Positions 51,463-61,062 of a DNA stretch of 64,000 bases are shown one piece after another. The stretch is taken from NCBI RefSeq assembly GCF_027257175.1, contig NZ_JAPFGD010000001.1:434001-498000 (forward strand), in the 5' to 3' direction. This stretch comes from Castellaniella sp. S9. Its GTDB lineage: Bacteria > Pseudomonadota > Gammaproteobacteria > Burkholderiales > Burkholderiaceae_B. The position numbers and the translations under genes are program-made. The stretch's first letter is position 1. Each line of letters begins with the position of its first letter. The notes under the pieces were generated by a model. The model did no database searches and was not told the DNA's origin. It saw nothing but the letters and a program-made list of their open reading frames with translations.

Positions 51463-52956
51463 CTACTTCATCGCAATCGTGGTGTTGACCTCGCGCGCGT
51501 GCGACTGCCAGCGGGCGGTGACGGTCTTGGTCTGGGTCCAGAAATACAGGGCCTGCCGCCCATTGGGCCCCAGGTCGCCGAGCTTGGACGCGCGCGACCC
51601 GGTGAAGCTGAACCAGGCCACCGGCACCGGAATCGGAATGTTGATGCCGACCTGGCCGACATCGATGTGGTTCTGGAAATAGCGGGCATGGCCGCCGTCC
51701 TGCGTGAAGATCGACGTGCCATTGCCGTTCGGATTGGCGTTGATGAATTCGACCGCCTCCTCCAGCGTATCGACCAGCACGACCGAGAGCACCGGCCCGA
51801 AGATCTCCTCGCGGTAGATGCTCATGTCGGCCCGCACCCCGCTGAAGACCGTCGGCCCCACGAAATTGCCCTGCTCGTAGCCCTCGATGCGGATGCCGCG
51901 GCCGTCCAGCAGCAGTTCGGCGCCTTCGTCCACCCCCTTCTGGATCAGGCCCTCGACGCGCTGCTTGGCCTGCGGGGAAATCAGCGGCCCCAGATCGGCC
52001 TGGCGATCGGTCCCGACGTTGACCTTGAGCGTGCGCGCGCGCTCGACGAAATCGGGCAGCCATTCGCGGGCCTGGCCCACCAGCACCAGCACCGAAATCG
52101 CCATGCAGCGCTCGCCGGCGGCACCGAAGGCCGCGCCCAGCATCTGGTTCAGCGCCGCCTCACGGTCGGCATCGGGCATGATGACACTGTGGTTCTTGGC
52201 GCCCATCATCGCCTGGCAGCGTTTGCCCGCCATCGAGGCGCGGCGGTAGATCTCGGTTCCCACCCGCGTCGAGCCGATGAACGAGATCGCCTTGATCGCG
52301 GGATGGTCGCACAGGGCGTTGGCGGCATCCGGACCGCCATGCACCACGTTCAGCACACCGGGCGGCAGGCCCGCCTCGAGGGCCAGTTGAGCGACCATCA
52401 GCGAGGCGGTCGGGTCTTGCTCGGATGGCTTGAGGACGAAGGTATTGCCCGCCGCCACCGCCATCGGGAACATCCAGCAGGGCAGCATCACCGGGAAATT
52501 GAAGGCGGTGATCCCGGCGCACACGCCCAGGGGCTGGATCACCGAATACACGTCGATGCCGGTGGCGGCGTTCTCGGCGTATTCGCCCAACTGCAGCACA
52601 TTCATGGAAATCGCGTGCTCGACGCCCTCGAGGCCGCGCGCGACCTCGCCTTCGGCATCGGGCAGGGTCTTGCCATGCTCGCGCGAAATGGCCGCGGCGA
52701 CGTCGGGCGTGCGCTCGCGCAGCAGGCGGGCGAGGTTCAGCATGATCTGCTGGCGCTTGGCCTGGCTGGTGTTGCGCCAGGTCCGGTACGCCTCGCGGGC
52801 GTCGGCCACCGCGCGCTCGATCTCGTCGGGCGTGGCGAAGGGCACCCGGGCGACGACCTGCTGCGTCGCCGGGTCGACCACGTCGCGCCACTGCCGGGTC
52901 CTGGATTGCACCAACTCGCCGCCGATCAGCAGCGGGACGTGGGAAATATCGCTCAT
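51463..52956 (-). CDS. mmsA: CoA-acylating methylmalonate-semialdehyde dehydrogenase
   Basis: 497 residues, usual length. Oxidises methylmalonate or malonate semialdehyde to propionyl-CoA or acetyl-CoA, in valine, inositol and beta-alanine breakdown. Catalytic cysteine in AFGAAGERCMAISV; NAD site around GSTRVGTEIYRRASMAGKRCQAMMGAKNHSVIMPDAD. FTGSRASKLGDLGPNGRQALYFWTQTKTVTARW near the end is specific to MmsA/IolA rather than other aldehyde dehydrogenases. No mmsB or inositol genes adjoin it; prpE nearby could deal with linked propionate. Confidence 0.94.
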   Translation of the reverse strand: MSDISHVPLLIGGELVQSRTRQWRDVVDPATQQVVARVPFATPDEIERAVADAREAYRTWRNTSQAKRQQIMLNLARLLRERTPDVAAAISREHGKTLPDAEGEVARGLEGVEHAISMNVLQLGEYAENAATGIDVYSVIQPLGVCAGITAFNFPVMLPCWMFPMAVAAGNTFVLKPSEQDPTASLMVAQLALEAGLPPGVLNVVHGGPDAANALCDHPAIKAISFIGSTRVGTEIYRRASMAGKRCQAMMGAKNHSVIMPDADREAALNQMLGAAFGAAGERCMAISVLVLVGQAREWLPDFVERARTLKVNVGTDRQADLGPLISPQAKQRVEGLIQKGVDEGAELLLDGRGIRIEGYEQGNFVGPTVFSGVRADMSIYREEIFGPVLSVVLVDTLEEAVEFINANPNGNGTSIFTQDGGHARYFQNHIDVGQVGINIPIPVPVAWFSFTGSRASKLGDLGPNGRQALYFWTQTKTVTARWQSHAREVNTTIAMK

Positions 52957-53074
52957 TTCATTCTCCTGGGTGGACTGCGCCCTGCCGTCATGGCTTCGAC
53001 GAACGGACGGGCGCCCGGTTTGCCTGGGTCAAAAATAGCACCACCGACATCCGGAGCCCAGTGAGGGGAATGCC

Positions 53075-54181
53075 TTATGCCGCCGCCTTGCGGGGCCGGC
53101 GGATGCGCAGGCGATGCCAGAACAGCCCGATGGCCAGGACGAAGAACAGGGCGTGGACCAGCCAGACCCCCAGGCCGAAGCTCAATTGTCCATGCGCGAT
53201 CCAGCCGCGCGACAGATTGATGAGGTTCATGTACAGCAGCGCCACCAGGCCGGCGATCAGCAGGTCGCCCGAGCGTCCCAGGCGCGGATTCACCGCCCCC
53301 AGGGGAATGGCGATCAGGGCCAGGTTCAGGACGGCCAGCGGCAAGGCCAGGCGCCACATGAGCTGCGACAGGGATTCAGTATCGCCGCTGGCCAGCAGGG
53401 AGGCGGTGGGCCGCGCCTTGATCTGTTGCAGCGCCGCCTGTCGGGCGGCCTCCAGGGAACCGGCATCGCCGCGGCTCTCGATGCGGACCCCGTAGCGGTC
53501 GAAGTCCAGCAGCCGGAGCTCGGGCGTGCCGGGCTTGAGGTCGTAGCGGTGTCCCGGGCCCAGCACCAGGAAACGGTCGCCATTGGGCTCGCTGCGGATC
53601 GAGGCGTTGTCGGCGGTCACGATGCTGAGCCACTCGGGCTCGATGACGCGGGCGATCACGCGCCCCAGCTCGTCGCCGTCGCGCGCCGGCGGCTCGGCGA
53701 AAAAGACCCGCGCGCCGTCCTCGGTCTCGATGAACTGGCCGGCGGTGACCTTGGACAGGTCCGAACGCTGTTCGAAGCGCTGCCGGTATTCGGCGATCTG
53801 GCTGTACGCCCACGGCGAAGCCGACAGCGACAGCACGGCCACCAGCGCCGCCACCGGCAAGGCGAAGCGCATCACCGGCCGCACCCACTGGGCCAGAGAC
53901 AGGCCGCTGGCGAACCAGACCACCATTTCGGATTCACGATAGTTGCGCGTGACCGTGGTCAGGACGGCCACGAACAAGGCCACCGACAGGATCACCGGCA
54001 AGGCGGTGATGCTGGAGAAGGCCGCCAGCCCCAGCACCACGTTGGCGCCGATGTCGCCGTTCGCGGCCTCGCCCAGCAGGCGCACCAGCAGGACGCTCAG
54101 CCAGACGACCAGCAGGGTCGAGAACACGATGCCCGCATGGCTGGTGATCTCGGAAAAAACGGAGCGCTTGAACAAGGACAT
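53075..54181 (-). CDS. lptF: LPS export ABC transporter permease LptF
   Basis: 368 residues from the ATG at 54181. Six transmembrane helices, three at each end, around a periplasmic jellyroll ([16 protein letters not shown] to [17 protein letters not shown]). [42 protein letters not shown] is the LptF opening. It forms the LptB2FG inner-membrane exporter of lipopolysaccharide. LptG, usually the next gene, is absent: mmsA follows on the same strand. Divergent from pepA, as is common. Confidence 0.93.
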   Translation of the reverse strand: MSLFKRSVFSEITSHAGIVFSTLLVVWLSVLLVRLLGEAANGDIGANVVLGLAAFSSITALPVILSVALFVAVLTTVTRNYRESEMVVWFASGLSLAQWVRPVMRFALPVAALVAVLSLSASPWAYSQIAEYRQRFEQRSDLSKVTAGQFIETEDGARVFFAEPPARDGDELGRVIARVIEPEWLSIVTADNASIRSEPNGDRFLVLGPGHRYDLKPGTPELRLLDFDRYGVRIESRGDAGSLEAARQAALQQIKARPTASLLASGDTESLSQLMWRLALPLAVLNLALIAIPLGAVNPRLGRSGDLLIAGLVALLYMNLINLSRGWIAHGQLSFGLGVWLVHALFFVLAIGLFWHRLRIRRPRKAAA

Positions 54182-54244
54182 GGAAAATGCGGAATAATGG
54201 ACCGTCAATCCAGGACTGCACGGAACCCACCGAGGAAGAATCGA

Positions 54245-55744
54245 ATGGAATTTAGCACACTGACCACCGCCTCATTGCACACCCTGAAAACCCCCGCCCT
54301 GGCGGTGGGCGTATTCCAGGACGGCGTCCTCAGCGAGGCCGCCGACGCCCTCGACCAGGCGGCCTCGGGCGCGCTGCGCGCCATCGTCAAGGCCGAATTC
54401 GATGCCGCCCCGGGCAGCTGCCTGCCGGTCCATGCCCCCGCGGGCATCGCCGCCAGCCGGGTCATTTTACTGGGACTCGGTGCGCAGGACCACTACAAGG
54501 CCGCGGTCCACGCCCGCGCCCAGGCGGCGCTGGCGGCCTATTGCGCGCGCGCGGGCGTCGCCGGCACGGTGTCCACCCTGGCGGCCATCGCCTGCCCCGA
54601 CAGCTCGATGACCGACCGCGCGCGCGCGGCGGCGCGCGCCGCCGCGGCGGCGGCCTATCGGTACGATGCGACCTTCAGCAAGCCCCGGCCCGCCCCCAAG
54701 CTGCGGACCTTCGCCCTGCACGTGGGCCGCGGCCAGGCCGCCCAGGCGCGCGAAGGCTTGCGCCAGGGCGGTGCCATCGGCGCGGGCATGAACCTCGCCC
54801 GCACCCTCGGCGACCTGCCGCCCAACGTCTGCACGCCCACCTACCTGGGCAAGACCGCGCGCGACCTGGCCCGCCAGTTCAAGACCCTCAAGGCCGAGGT
54901 GCTCGACCAGCGCAAGATCGAAGCCCTGAAAATGGGCTCTTTCCTCTCGGTGGCGCGCGGCTCGGCCGAGCCCCCCGCCTTCATCGTCCTGCGGCATACC
55001 CCCAGCGCGCGTCCCGCCGGCAAGCACGCCCCCGTCGTCCTGGTCGGCAAGGGCATCACCTTCGACTCGGGCGGCATTTCGATCAAACCCGGCCCGGCCA
55101 TGGACGAGATGAAATTCGACATGTGCGGGGCCGCCAGCGTCCTGGGCACCATGCGCGCAATCGCCGAGCTCGACCTGCCGCACGAGGTCATCGGCATCGT
55201 GCCCTCGTGCGAGAACCTGCCCAGCGGCACCGCCAACAAGCCCGGCGACATCGTCACCAGCATGTCGGGCCAGACCATCGAGATCCTCAACACCGACGCC
55301 GAGGGCCGCCTCATCCTGTGCGATGCCCTGACCTATGCCGAGCGCTTCAAGCCCGCCGCCGTGATCGACATCGCCACACTGACCGGCGCCTGCGTGATCG
55401 CCCTGGGGCACGTCAACAGCGGCCTGTTCAGCCAGGACGAGGACCTGGCGCAGGCCTTGCTGGCCGCCGGCCGCGAGGCGCTGGACCCCGCCTGGCGGAT
55501 GCCGCTCGAGGACGCCTATCAGGACCAGCTCAAGTCCAACTTCGCCGACATGGCCAACATCGGCGGACGCCCCGCCGGCTCGGTCACGGCGGCCTGCTTC
55601 CTGTCGCGATTCGCCGGCAAGTATCCCTGGGCGCACCTAGACATCGCCGGCACCGCCTGGAACGAAGGCAAGGACAAGGGCGCGACCGGCCGCCCGGTGC
55701 CTCTGCTGGTGCAGTACTTGCTGGACCGTGCGGGCAGCCGCTGA
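54245..55744 (+). CDS. pepA: Leucyl aminopeptidase
   Basis: 499 residues (M17 family), ATG at 54245 with GAGGAAG upstream. Two-metal site and catalytic residues: [33 protein letters not shown] and the signature [14 protein letters not shown]. Removes N-terminal residues from peptides; in some bacteria it also binds DNA. Divergent from lptF across 63 bp and followed three bases later by holC, the order found widely in Proteobacteria. Confidence 0.97.
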   Translation: MEFSTLTTASLHTLKTPALAVGVFQDGVLSEAADALDQAASGALRAIVKAEFDAAPGSCLPVHAPAGIAASRVILLGLGAQDHYKAAVHARAQAALAAYCARAGVAGTVSTLAAIACPDSSMTDRARAAARAAAAAAYRYDATFSKPRPAPKLRTFALHVGRGQAAQAREGLRQGGAIGAGMNLARTLGDLPPNVCTPTYLGKTARDLARQFKTLKAEVLDQRKIEALKMGSFLSVARGSAEPPAFIVLRHTPSARPAGKHAPVVLVGKGITFDSGGISIKPGPAMDEMKFDMCGAASVLGTMRAIAELDLPHEVIGIVPSCENLPSGTANKPGDIVTSMSGQTIEILNTDAEGRLILCDALTYAERFKPAAVIDIATLTGACVIALGHVNSGLFSQDEDLAQALLAAGREALDPAWRMPLEDAYQDQLKSNFADMANIGGRPAGSVTAACFLSRFAGKYPWAHLDIAGTAWNEGKDKGATGRPVPLLVQYLLDRAGSR

Positions 55745-55747
55745 GGC

Positions 55748-56197
55748 ATGAGCCGCATCGACTTCGCGTTCGGCGCCGAGGACCGCCTGCGCATGGCCTG
55801 CCGGACCGCCGCCCGCCACGCGGACGCCGGCCGCCGCCTGCTGGTCTACTGTACGGACCCGCGCCGGATGCGGCGCTTCGACGCCCTGCTCTGGTCCTTC
55901 GAGCCGGCCAGCTTCGTCACCCATGCCGCGGTCGGCGACCCATTGGCCGCCGAGGCGGCGGTCCTGCTGGCGGCCGGCCCCGAGGCCCTGGACGAGGCCG
56001 TCCACGAGGGCTGGCTGCTGAACCTGGACCTGGATTGCCCGCCCGGCGCGGGACGCTTCGAGCGCGTGCTCGAGATCGTCTCGGGCCACGAGGCCGACAT
56101 CGCCGCGGCGCGCCACCGCTGGCTGGCCTACAAGGCCGAGGGCCACGAGCTGCGTGCCCACGACCTCGCCGCCGGGAACCTCGGCGCCGCCTCGTAG
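55748..56197 (+). CDS. holC: DNA polymerase III subunit chi
   Basis: 149 residues. Accessory clamp-loader subunit that links the replisome to SSB. RIDFAFGAEDRLRMACRTAARHADAGRRLLVYCTD is the HolC pattern, followed by RFDALLWSFEPASFVTHA, its characteristic 'LWxFxxxxFxPH' segment. It starts three bases after pepA, the standard pepA-holC pair. Confidence 0.92.
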   Translation: MSRIDFAFGAEDRLRMACRTAARHADAGRRLLVYCTDPRRMRRFDALLWSFEPASFVTHAAVGDPLAAEAAVLLAAGPEALDEAVHEGWLLNLDLDCPPGAGRFERVLEIVSGHEADIAAARHRWLAYKAEGHELRAHDLAAGNLGAAS

Positions 56198-56311
56198 TCC
56201 AAGTCTTTCCGACCCTGAAAACAGCATGGACGCCAGTATTCAGCTTGTTGTAAGATGATTCCCATCCCGGCCCGGAACCCATGCGGGCCCAACGCTTCAT
56301 AGGAAACCGAC

Positions 56312-57016
56312 ATGTCCGACTTCCAACCATCCAGCCTGCCTCGCGAGGGGATGTACCCGGCCAGCGCCGCGGCACGCAACCGCGTCCTGCGCAATACCTA
56401 TTGGCTGCTGGCCCTGTCGCTCATCCCCACCGTCCTGGGCGCCGCCCTCGGCCTGACCTCCGGCGTCAACCAGTTCATGGCCGCCAGCCCCGGCACCAGC
56501 ACCATCATCTTCCTGGTGGGCGCCTTCGGCCTGATGTTCCTGGTGGAACGCAATAAGAACTCGTCCCTGGGCGTGGCCCTGCTGCTGGCCTTCACGTTCT
56601 TCATGGGCCTGATGCTGTCGCGCCTGCTCGGCCACGTGCTGGGCATGGCCAACGGCTCGCAACTGGTGATGCTGGCCTTCGGCGGCACGGCCGCGGTGTT
56701 CGGCGTCATGTCCAGCGTCGCCGCCACGACCAAGCGCGATTTCACCCACCTGCAGAAATTCCTGTTCATCGGCGTGGTGCTGCTGATCCTGGCGTCGCTG
56801 GCGAATATCTTTCTGCAGATCCCGGCCTTGATGCTGACGGTCTCGGTGCTGGCGATCGGGATCTTCTCGGCCTTCCTGCTGGTCGACCTGCAGCGCATCA
56901 TCCAGGGCGGCGAGACCAACTACATCAGCGCCACCCTGGCGGTGTACCTCGACCTGTACAACATCTTTGCCAACCTGCTGATGCTGCTGGGCATCTTCGG
57001 CGGCGACCGCGAGTAA
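56312..57016 (+). CDS. Bax inhibitor-1 family protein (YccA/YbhL-like)
   Basis: 234 residues, seven hydrophobic helices. NRVLRNTYWLLALSLIPTVLGAALG is the YccA opening. The family signature near the end reads QRIIQGGETNYISATLAVYLDLYNIFANLLMLLGIF, with acidic residues that in BsYetJ gate calcium. E. coli YccA binds FtsH and modulates its protease activity. Monocistronic, ending in a terminator. Confidence 0.93.
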   Translation: MSDFQPSSLPREGMYPASAAARNRVLRNTYWLLALSLIPTVLGAALGLTSGVNQFMAASPGTSTIIFLVGAFGLMFLVERNKNSSLGVALLLAFTFFMGLMLSRLLGHVLGMANGSQLVMLAFGGTAAVFGVMSSVAATTKRDFTHLQKFLFIGVVLLILASLANIFLQIPALMLTVSVLAIGIFSAFLLVDLQRIIQGGETNYISATLAVYLDLYNIFANLLMLLGIFGGDRE

Positions 57017-57026
57017 GCACAAAAAC

Positions 57027-57917
57027 CTATGACGAACGGCGGGCCTCGGCCCGCCATTTTTTCGCGCCTTCGAGGGCCACCAGCAGCACCGCCAGCCAGA
57101 TGGGGATGTAGGTCAGCCATTCGGTGATCCCCACGGGCTCGCCCAGCAGCAGAAACGCCACCCAGAACAGCAGCACCGGCTCGACGTAGCTGAGCAGGCC
57201 GAACAGGGACAGGGGCAGCATGCGGCTGGCGGCCAGGTACATGGCCAGGGCCACCGAGCTGATCAACCCCAGCAGCGGCACCAGCAGGAACAGGCGCGGG
57301 AACTCCACAAAGGCACGCGCGGCCTCGTGGCTCTGCATCTGCAGGATCAGCAGGGCCGGCGGCAGCAACAGCAGCATGTCATACCACAGAGAGGCCAGGG
57401 AACCGACCTTCAGGCGCCGGCGCAGCATGAAGTACGGCGGATAGCCCAGGATCACCACGGCGGTCGCCCAGGACACCGCCCCCACCCGCCACAGCTCGTG
57501 CGCCACGCCCAGCGCGGCCAGGCCGACCGCCCAGGCCTGCCCGCGGCTGAGCCGCTCGCCGTAGAACAGCCGGCCCACCACCACCATCATCAACGGCAGC
57601 AGGAAATATCCCATCGCCACGTCCAGGCCCATGCCATGCAGGGGCGCCCAGACGAACAGCCACAGCTGCACGCCCAGCAGGGCGGCGCTGACGAACGTCA
57701 GCGCGAGGAACCCCGGCTCGCTCAGGCGCCTGCCGACGGCGCGGATCTCGGTCCAGCCCCGCGCGCGCTGCACCACCACGGCCAGGGCGGGCAGGCCCAG
57801 CAGGACGCGCCAGGCAAAAATGATGTCCCCATCGAAGGGCCGCATCAAGGTGGCGTAGTAATACAGGCCCGCAAACAGCGCCGAAGCCCCCACCGACAGT
57901 GCGACACCCTGTTTCAT
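57027..57917 (-). CDS. EamA-family permease, RarD-like
   Basis: 296 residues from the ATG at 57917, which overlaps the recO stop (ATGA). Ten hydrophobic helices in two EamA repeats. GVALSVGASALFAGLYYYATLMRPFDGDIIFAWRVLLGLPAL is the RarD opening, and ALYLAASRMLPLSLFGLLSYVEPVLLFWVAFLLLGE-like text closes the second repeat. Metabolite or drug exporter of unknown substrate. In related genomes pdxJ often follows recO; here this transporter does. Confidence 0.85.
   Translation of the reverse strand: MKQGVALSVGASALFAGLYYYATLMRPFDGDIIFAWRVLLGLPALAVVVQRARGWTEIRAVGRRLSEPGFLALTFVSAALLGVQLWLFVWAPLHGMGLDVAMGYFLLPLMMVVVGRLFYGERLSRGQAWAVGLAALGVAHELWRVGAVSWATAVVILGYPPYFMLRRRLKVGSLASLWYDMLLLLPPALLILQMQSHEAARAFVEFPRLFLLVPLLGLISSVALAMYLAASRMLPLSLFGLLSYVEPVLLFWVAFLLLGEPVGITEWLTYIPIWLAVLLVALEGAKKWRAEARRSS
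57038..57062 (+). terminator. Rho-independent terminator of the BI-1 family gene
   Basis: Seven-base-pair GC stem GGCGGGC/GCCCGCC with a four-base loop and six T. It lies within the 3' coding end of the convergent rarD-like gene. Confidence 0.85.
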
Positions 57918-58513
57918 GGGCGCTGGTAGCGCTGCAGGTCCATCAGGACCTTGCGGGTGCGCAGAGGAGACTCCAGCAGCGTGTCCAGCCGCTCGCGTAG
58001 GCGCCGGCGCAGGTCGGGCTCCATGCGGTCGTCGTCGAAATCGGGCGCATCGCCCTCCTGCCCATAGCCGGTTTCGTCCAGCAGCAGCCACTCGAAGCGG
58101 CGCAGCGCACCGGCGGGCGGGCGGCGGCGCGGGTCGGCCAATTCGTCGAGCGCGGCCTCGTAGGCATCGAACACGCCCGGATGTGGATCCTCGCGCGCCA
58201 ACAGGCGCAGGATCAGCTCGTTCATGTACCAGCCCGACATCATCGCGCGCCCATCGAGCAGCCGTACGCCGCAGGACTCGGCCCGCACCAGGGTGCGCAC
58301 CTCGGCCGCGCCGCTCCAGGACAGGCTCAGGGGCTGGAAGGTCGCCAGGATCGGCCGCAGGACCGAATAAGGCCGCTTGGCGCCCTTGGCCACCAGGGCC
58401 ACGCAACCGTGTTCGCGGGTGAACCCCTGGACGATCAACGAGGTTTCGCGCCAGGCGCTGGCATACAGGACGTAGCCGCGCACGTCCTGCACCCGCTGGC
58501 CGCGTCTACTCAT
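57914..58513 (-). CDS. recO: DNA repair protein RecO, unusually short
   Basis: 199 residues against about 240-260 in most bacteria. The OB-fold half is normal (VRGYVLYASAWRETSLIVQGFTREHGCVALVAKGAKRP, then LRPILATFQPLSLSWSG), and so is MSGWYMNELILRLLAREDPHPGVFDAYEAALDEL. After LLLDETGYG the region that normally contains the zinc-ribbon-like insert is replaced by a short acidic stretch (DAPDFDDDRMEPD). The protein ends with the usual LRTRKVLMDLQRY. It helps RecR load RecA on SSB-coated DNA. The start at 58513 overlaps the era end by eight bases. Confidence 0.9.
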   Translation of the reverse strand: MSRRGQRVQDVRGYVLYASAWRETSLIVQGFTREHGCVALVAKGAKRPYSVLRPILATFQPLSLSWSGAAEVRTLVRAESCGVRLLDGRAMMSGWYMNELILRLLAREDPHPGVFDAYEAALDELADPRRRPPAGALRRFEWLLLDETGYGQEGDAPDFDDDRMEPDLRRRLRERLDTLLESPLRTRKVLMDLQRYQRP

Positions 58514-59393
58514 AGCCCAGTTCGCGCAGCGCCGCCTCGCGATCGGACCAGCCCTTGCGCACCTTGATGTAGACGTCCAGGAACACGGGCTTTTCCAGCA
58601 GTTTGACGATGTCCTGGCGCGCCTCGGTGGCGATGCGCTTCATGTGCTGGCCGCCGGCGCCCAGCAGGATGGGCCGATGGCTCTCGCGCTCGATCACGAC
58701 GCAGGCGGCGATGCGCGCCCCGCCCTCGTTTTCCTCCCACTGCTCGATCACGACGGTGCAGCCGTAGGGCAGTTCGTCGCCCACGAGGCGGAAGATCTTT
58801 TCCCGGATGAGTTCGGCGGCGATGAAGCGCATCGGCCGGTCGGTCAGGGTGTCGGCCTCGAAGAGGTGTTCACCCTCGGGCAGGCGTGTGGCGATCTCGT
58901 CGAGCAGGATGCCGAGCTGGACGTCGCGCAAGGCGCTGACCGGCACCACGGCGGCATAGGGAAACTGGGCGGTGATGCGCGACACGTACGCGAACATCGC
59001 GTTCTTGTCCTTGAGGGCATCGACCTTGTTGACGGCCAGGATGACCGGGCGCGAATCCGGCAGCAAGGGCAGCAGGCGGGCATCGCCCGAGGACCACTTG
59101 CCCGCCTCGACCACGTGCACCACCACGTCGACCTCGGCCAGGGCCTGGGTGACTACGCGGTTCATCATGCGGTTCATGGCCCCGCCGTGCCGGGTCTGGA
59201 ATCCCGGGGTGTCGACGAAGACGAACTGGTCCGCCTCGCGCGTCAGCACGCCGTGGATGCGGTGGCGCGTGGTCTGGGCCTTGCGCGAGACGATGGAGAT
59301 CTTGGTGCCGATCAGGGCGTTGGCCAGCGTGGACTTGCCCACGTTGGGGCGGCCCACGATCGCCACGAAGCCGCAGCGAGTGGGGGTGCTCAT
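58506..59393 (-). CDS. era: GTPase Era
   Basis: 295 residues from the ATG at 59393, overlapping the rnc stop (ATGA). Ribosome-assembly GTPase acting on the 3' end of 16S rRNA. G motifs: GRPNVGKST (G1), QTTRHRI (switch/G2), FVDTPGF (G3), NKVD (G4). C-terminal KH domain: [12 protein letters not shown]-type sequence ([27 protein letters not shown]). Middle gene of lepA-lepB-rnc-era-recO. Confidence 0.97.
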   Translation of the reverse strand: MSTPTRCGFVAIVGRPNVGKSTLANALIGTKISIVSRKAQTTRHRIHGVLTREADQFVFVDTPGFQTRHGGAMNRMMNRVVTQALAEVDVVVHVVEAGKWSSGDARLLPLLPDSRPVILAVNKVDALKDKNAMFAYVSRITAQFPYAAVVPVSALRDVQLGILLDEIATRLPEGEHLFEADTLTDRPMRFIAAELIREKIFRLVGDELPYGCTVVIEQWEENEGGARIAACVVIERESHRPILLGAGGQHMKRIATEARQDIVKLLEKPVFLDVYIKVRKGWSDREAALRELGYE

Positions 59394-60145
59394 TTTTTCT
59401 CCTGGGCGACCGCCACGGGCAGGCTGAGCTGCGCCGGCTTGCGGCCGCGGCGGGCGGTCTTGCGGACCGGCCCCAGCGCCTCGATGGCGGCGATCGCCTG
59501 GCCGGCGGCGAGCTGCTCGGCGGCGCGGCGGCTGCTGCCCGAGGCAGTGACGCGCACATCGAGCCGCTCGATGCGGCACTCGACGTCGAACAGCTGGCTG
59601 TGCGCGGCGCCATGCGTGGCCAGGACCTCATAGCGCGGCAGCTCCAGGCCGCGACCCTGGACGATCTCCTGCAGCAGGGTCTTGGGGTCCTTGCCGAAGG
59701 TGCGCATGTCGATGTTGCCGAGGATCGGGCGGTAGAGACGCTCGATCACCCCGCGCACGGCCTCGTAGCCGCCATCGACGTATACGGCGCCGAAGACGGC
59801 CTCGAGGGCGTCGGCCAGGATCGACGGCCGGCGGAATCCGCCGCTCTTGAGTTCACCCTCGCCCAGGCGCAAATGGCCCGAGAGCGAAAGTTTCTGGGCG
59901 ATGTCGGCCAGGGCGGCCTGCTTGACCAGGTTGGCGCGCACCCGCGACAGGTCGCCCTCGTCCATCTCGGCGTGTTCGCCGAACAGCAGGGTCGTGACCA
60001 CGAAGTTCAGCACCGAATCGCCGAGGAATTCGAGACGTTCGTTGTGCGGCGCACCATGGCTGCGATGAGTCAGCGCCTGCTCGAGCAGGCCCGGGTCGCG
60101 GAAGGCGTGCCCCAGGGCGGACTGCAAGGACGACAGGGTAGCCAT
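59390..60145 (-). CDS. rnc: Ribonuclease III
   Basis: 251 residues from the ATG at 60145, which shares its A with the lepB stop (TGATG). Double-stranded RNA endonuclease for rRNA and mRNA processing. Catalytic signature [15 protein letters not shown], second acidic cluster in [16 protein letters not shown]-terminal double-stranded RNA-binding domain [38 protein letters not shown]. The tail after the domain is basic ([12 protein letters not shown]). Confidence 0.97.
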   Translation of the reverse strand: MATLSSLQSALGHAFRDPGLLEQALTHRSHGAPHNERLEFLGDSVLNFVVTTLLFGEHAEMDEGDLSRVRANLVKQAALADIAQKLSLSGHLRLGEGELKSGGFRRPSILADALEAVFGAVYVDGGYEAVRGVIERLYRPILGNIDMRTFGKDPKTLLQEIVQGRGLELPRYEVLATHGAAHSQLFDVECRIERLDVRVTASGSSRRAAEQLAAGQAIAAIEALGPVRKTARRGRKPAQLSLPVAVAQEKK

Positions 60146-61032
60146 CAATCGAATCCACCTATCCGGCTCGGCGAGCCGAAGTTCATCCAGATGAAGAACG
60201 CCCGGCCGACGATGTTGGCATCCGGCACGAAGCCCCAGTAGCGGCTGTCCAGGCTGTTGTCGCGGTTGTCCCCCATCATGAAGTAATGGCCTTCGGGAAC
60301 CGTGCAGCGCACGCCGCCGCCCGCGTACGCGCACTGGTCAAAGCCCGGAAACTGTACGATCGGCCCCAGGTCCTGGGGCGCGTGCTCGTTCAGCAGGATC
60401 CGGTGGGACGCCTGCCCGAGTTGCTCGCGGTATTGCCCCACGTAGACCGCCCGGTCAGGCTCATAATAATCCCCATCGCGCTCGCGCGGCACCCGCTGGC
60501 CATTGACCGTCAGGATTTTGTCGCGGTACTCGACCACGTCGCCGGGCAGGCCGACGACCCGCTTGATGTAGTCCACGCTGGGGTCCACGGGATAGCGAAA
60601 CACCACCACGTCGCCGCGATCCGGCGCCCCGATGTCGATCACCTTGCGGTCGATCACCGGCAGGCGGATGCCGTACTGGAACTTGTTGACCAGAATCAGG
60701 TCGCCGTTCTCGAGGGTCGGCAGCATCGAGCCCGAGGGGATTCGGAAGGGCTCGACGACGAAGGAGCGCAGGACGAAGACAAACAGGATCACCGGAAAGA
60801 AGCTGACCCCGTACTCGACCCACCAGGAGGGACGCGCCGCGCGCTCGTAGGCCTGCTCGCAGGCCTCGCGCAGGGCCGCCTCGTCCAGCCCGGCCGCATT
60901 GTTGCGACAGGCCTCGGCGGCCTGCTCGGCGCGCACGACCCGGCGTGCGCGCAGGCGCAGGACGTCCAGGCTCCAGATGGCGCCGGTCACGACCAGCGCC
61001 ACAAACAAGATCAGGGCGAAATCCCAGCTCAT
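60145..61032 (-). CDS. lepB: Signal peptidase I
   Basis: 295 residues, two N-terminal transmembrane helices ([21 protein letters not shown] and [23 protein letters not shown]). Serine/lysine catalytic dyad: [23 protein letters not shown] and [19 protein letters not shown]-terminal box [22 protein letters not shown]. Removes signal peptides at the periplasmic face. Thirty bases after lepA and overlapping rnc, so translation is coupled down the operon. Confidence 0.97.
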   Translation of the reverse strand: MSWDFALILFVALVVTGAIWSLDVLRLRARRVVRAEQAAEACRNNAAGLDEAALREACEQAYERAARPSWWVEYGVSFFPVILFVFVLRSFVVEPFRIPSGSMLPTLENGDLILVNKFQYGIRLPVIDRKVIDIGAPDRGDVVVFRYPVDPSVDYIKRVVGLPGDVVEYRDKILTVNGQRVPRERDGDYYEPDRAVYVGQYREQLGQASHRILLNEHAPQDLGPIVQFPGFDQCAYAGGGVRCTVPEGHYFMMGDNRDNSLDSRYWGFVPDANIVGRAFFIWMNFGSPSRIGGFD

Positions 61033-61062
61033 CCGGTTTCCTCAGGCTATTGACGGCACGGC

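Noticed and set aside
51499-53064. 521-codon open frame antisense to mmsA
   Set aside because: mmsA carries the catalytic cysteine and NAD motifs on the other strand; no ribosome site or family features here.
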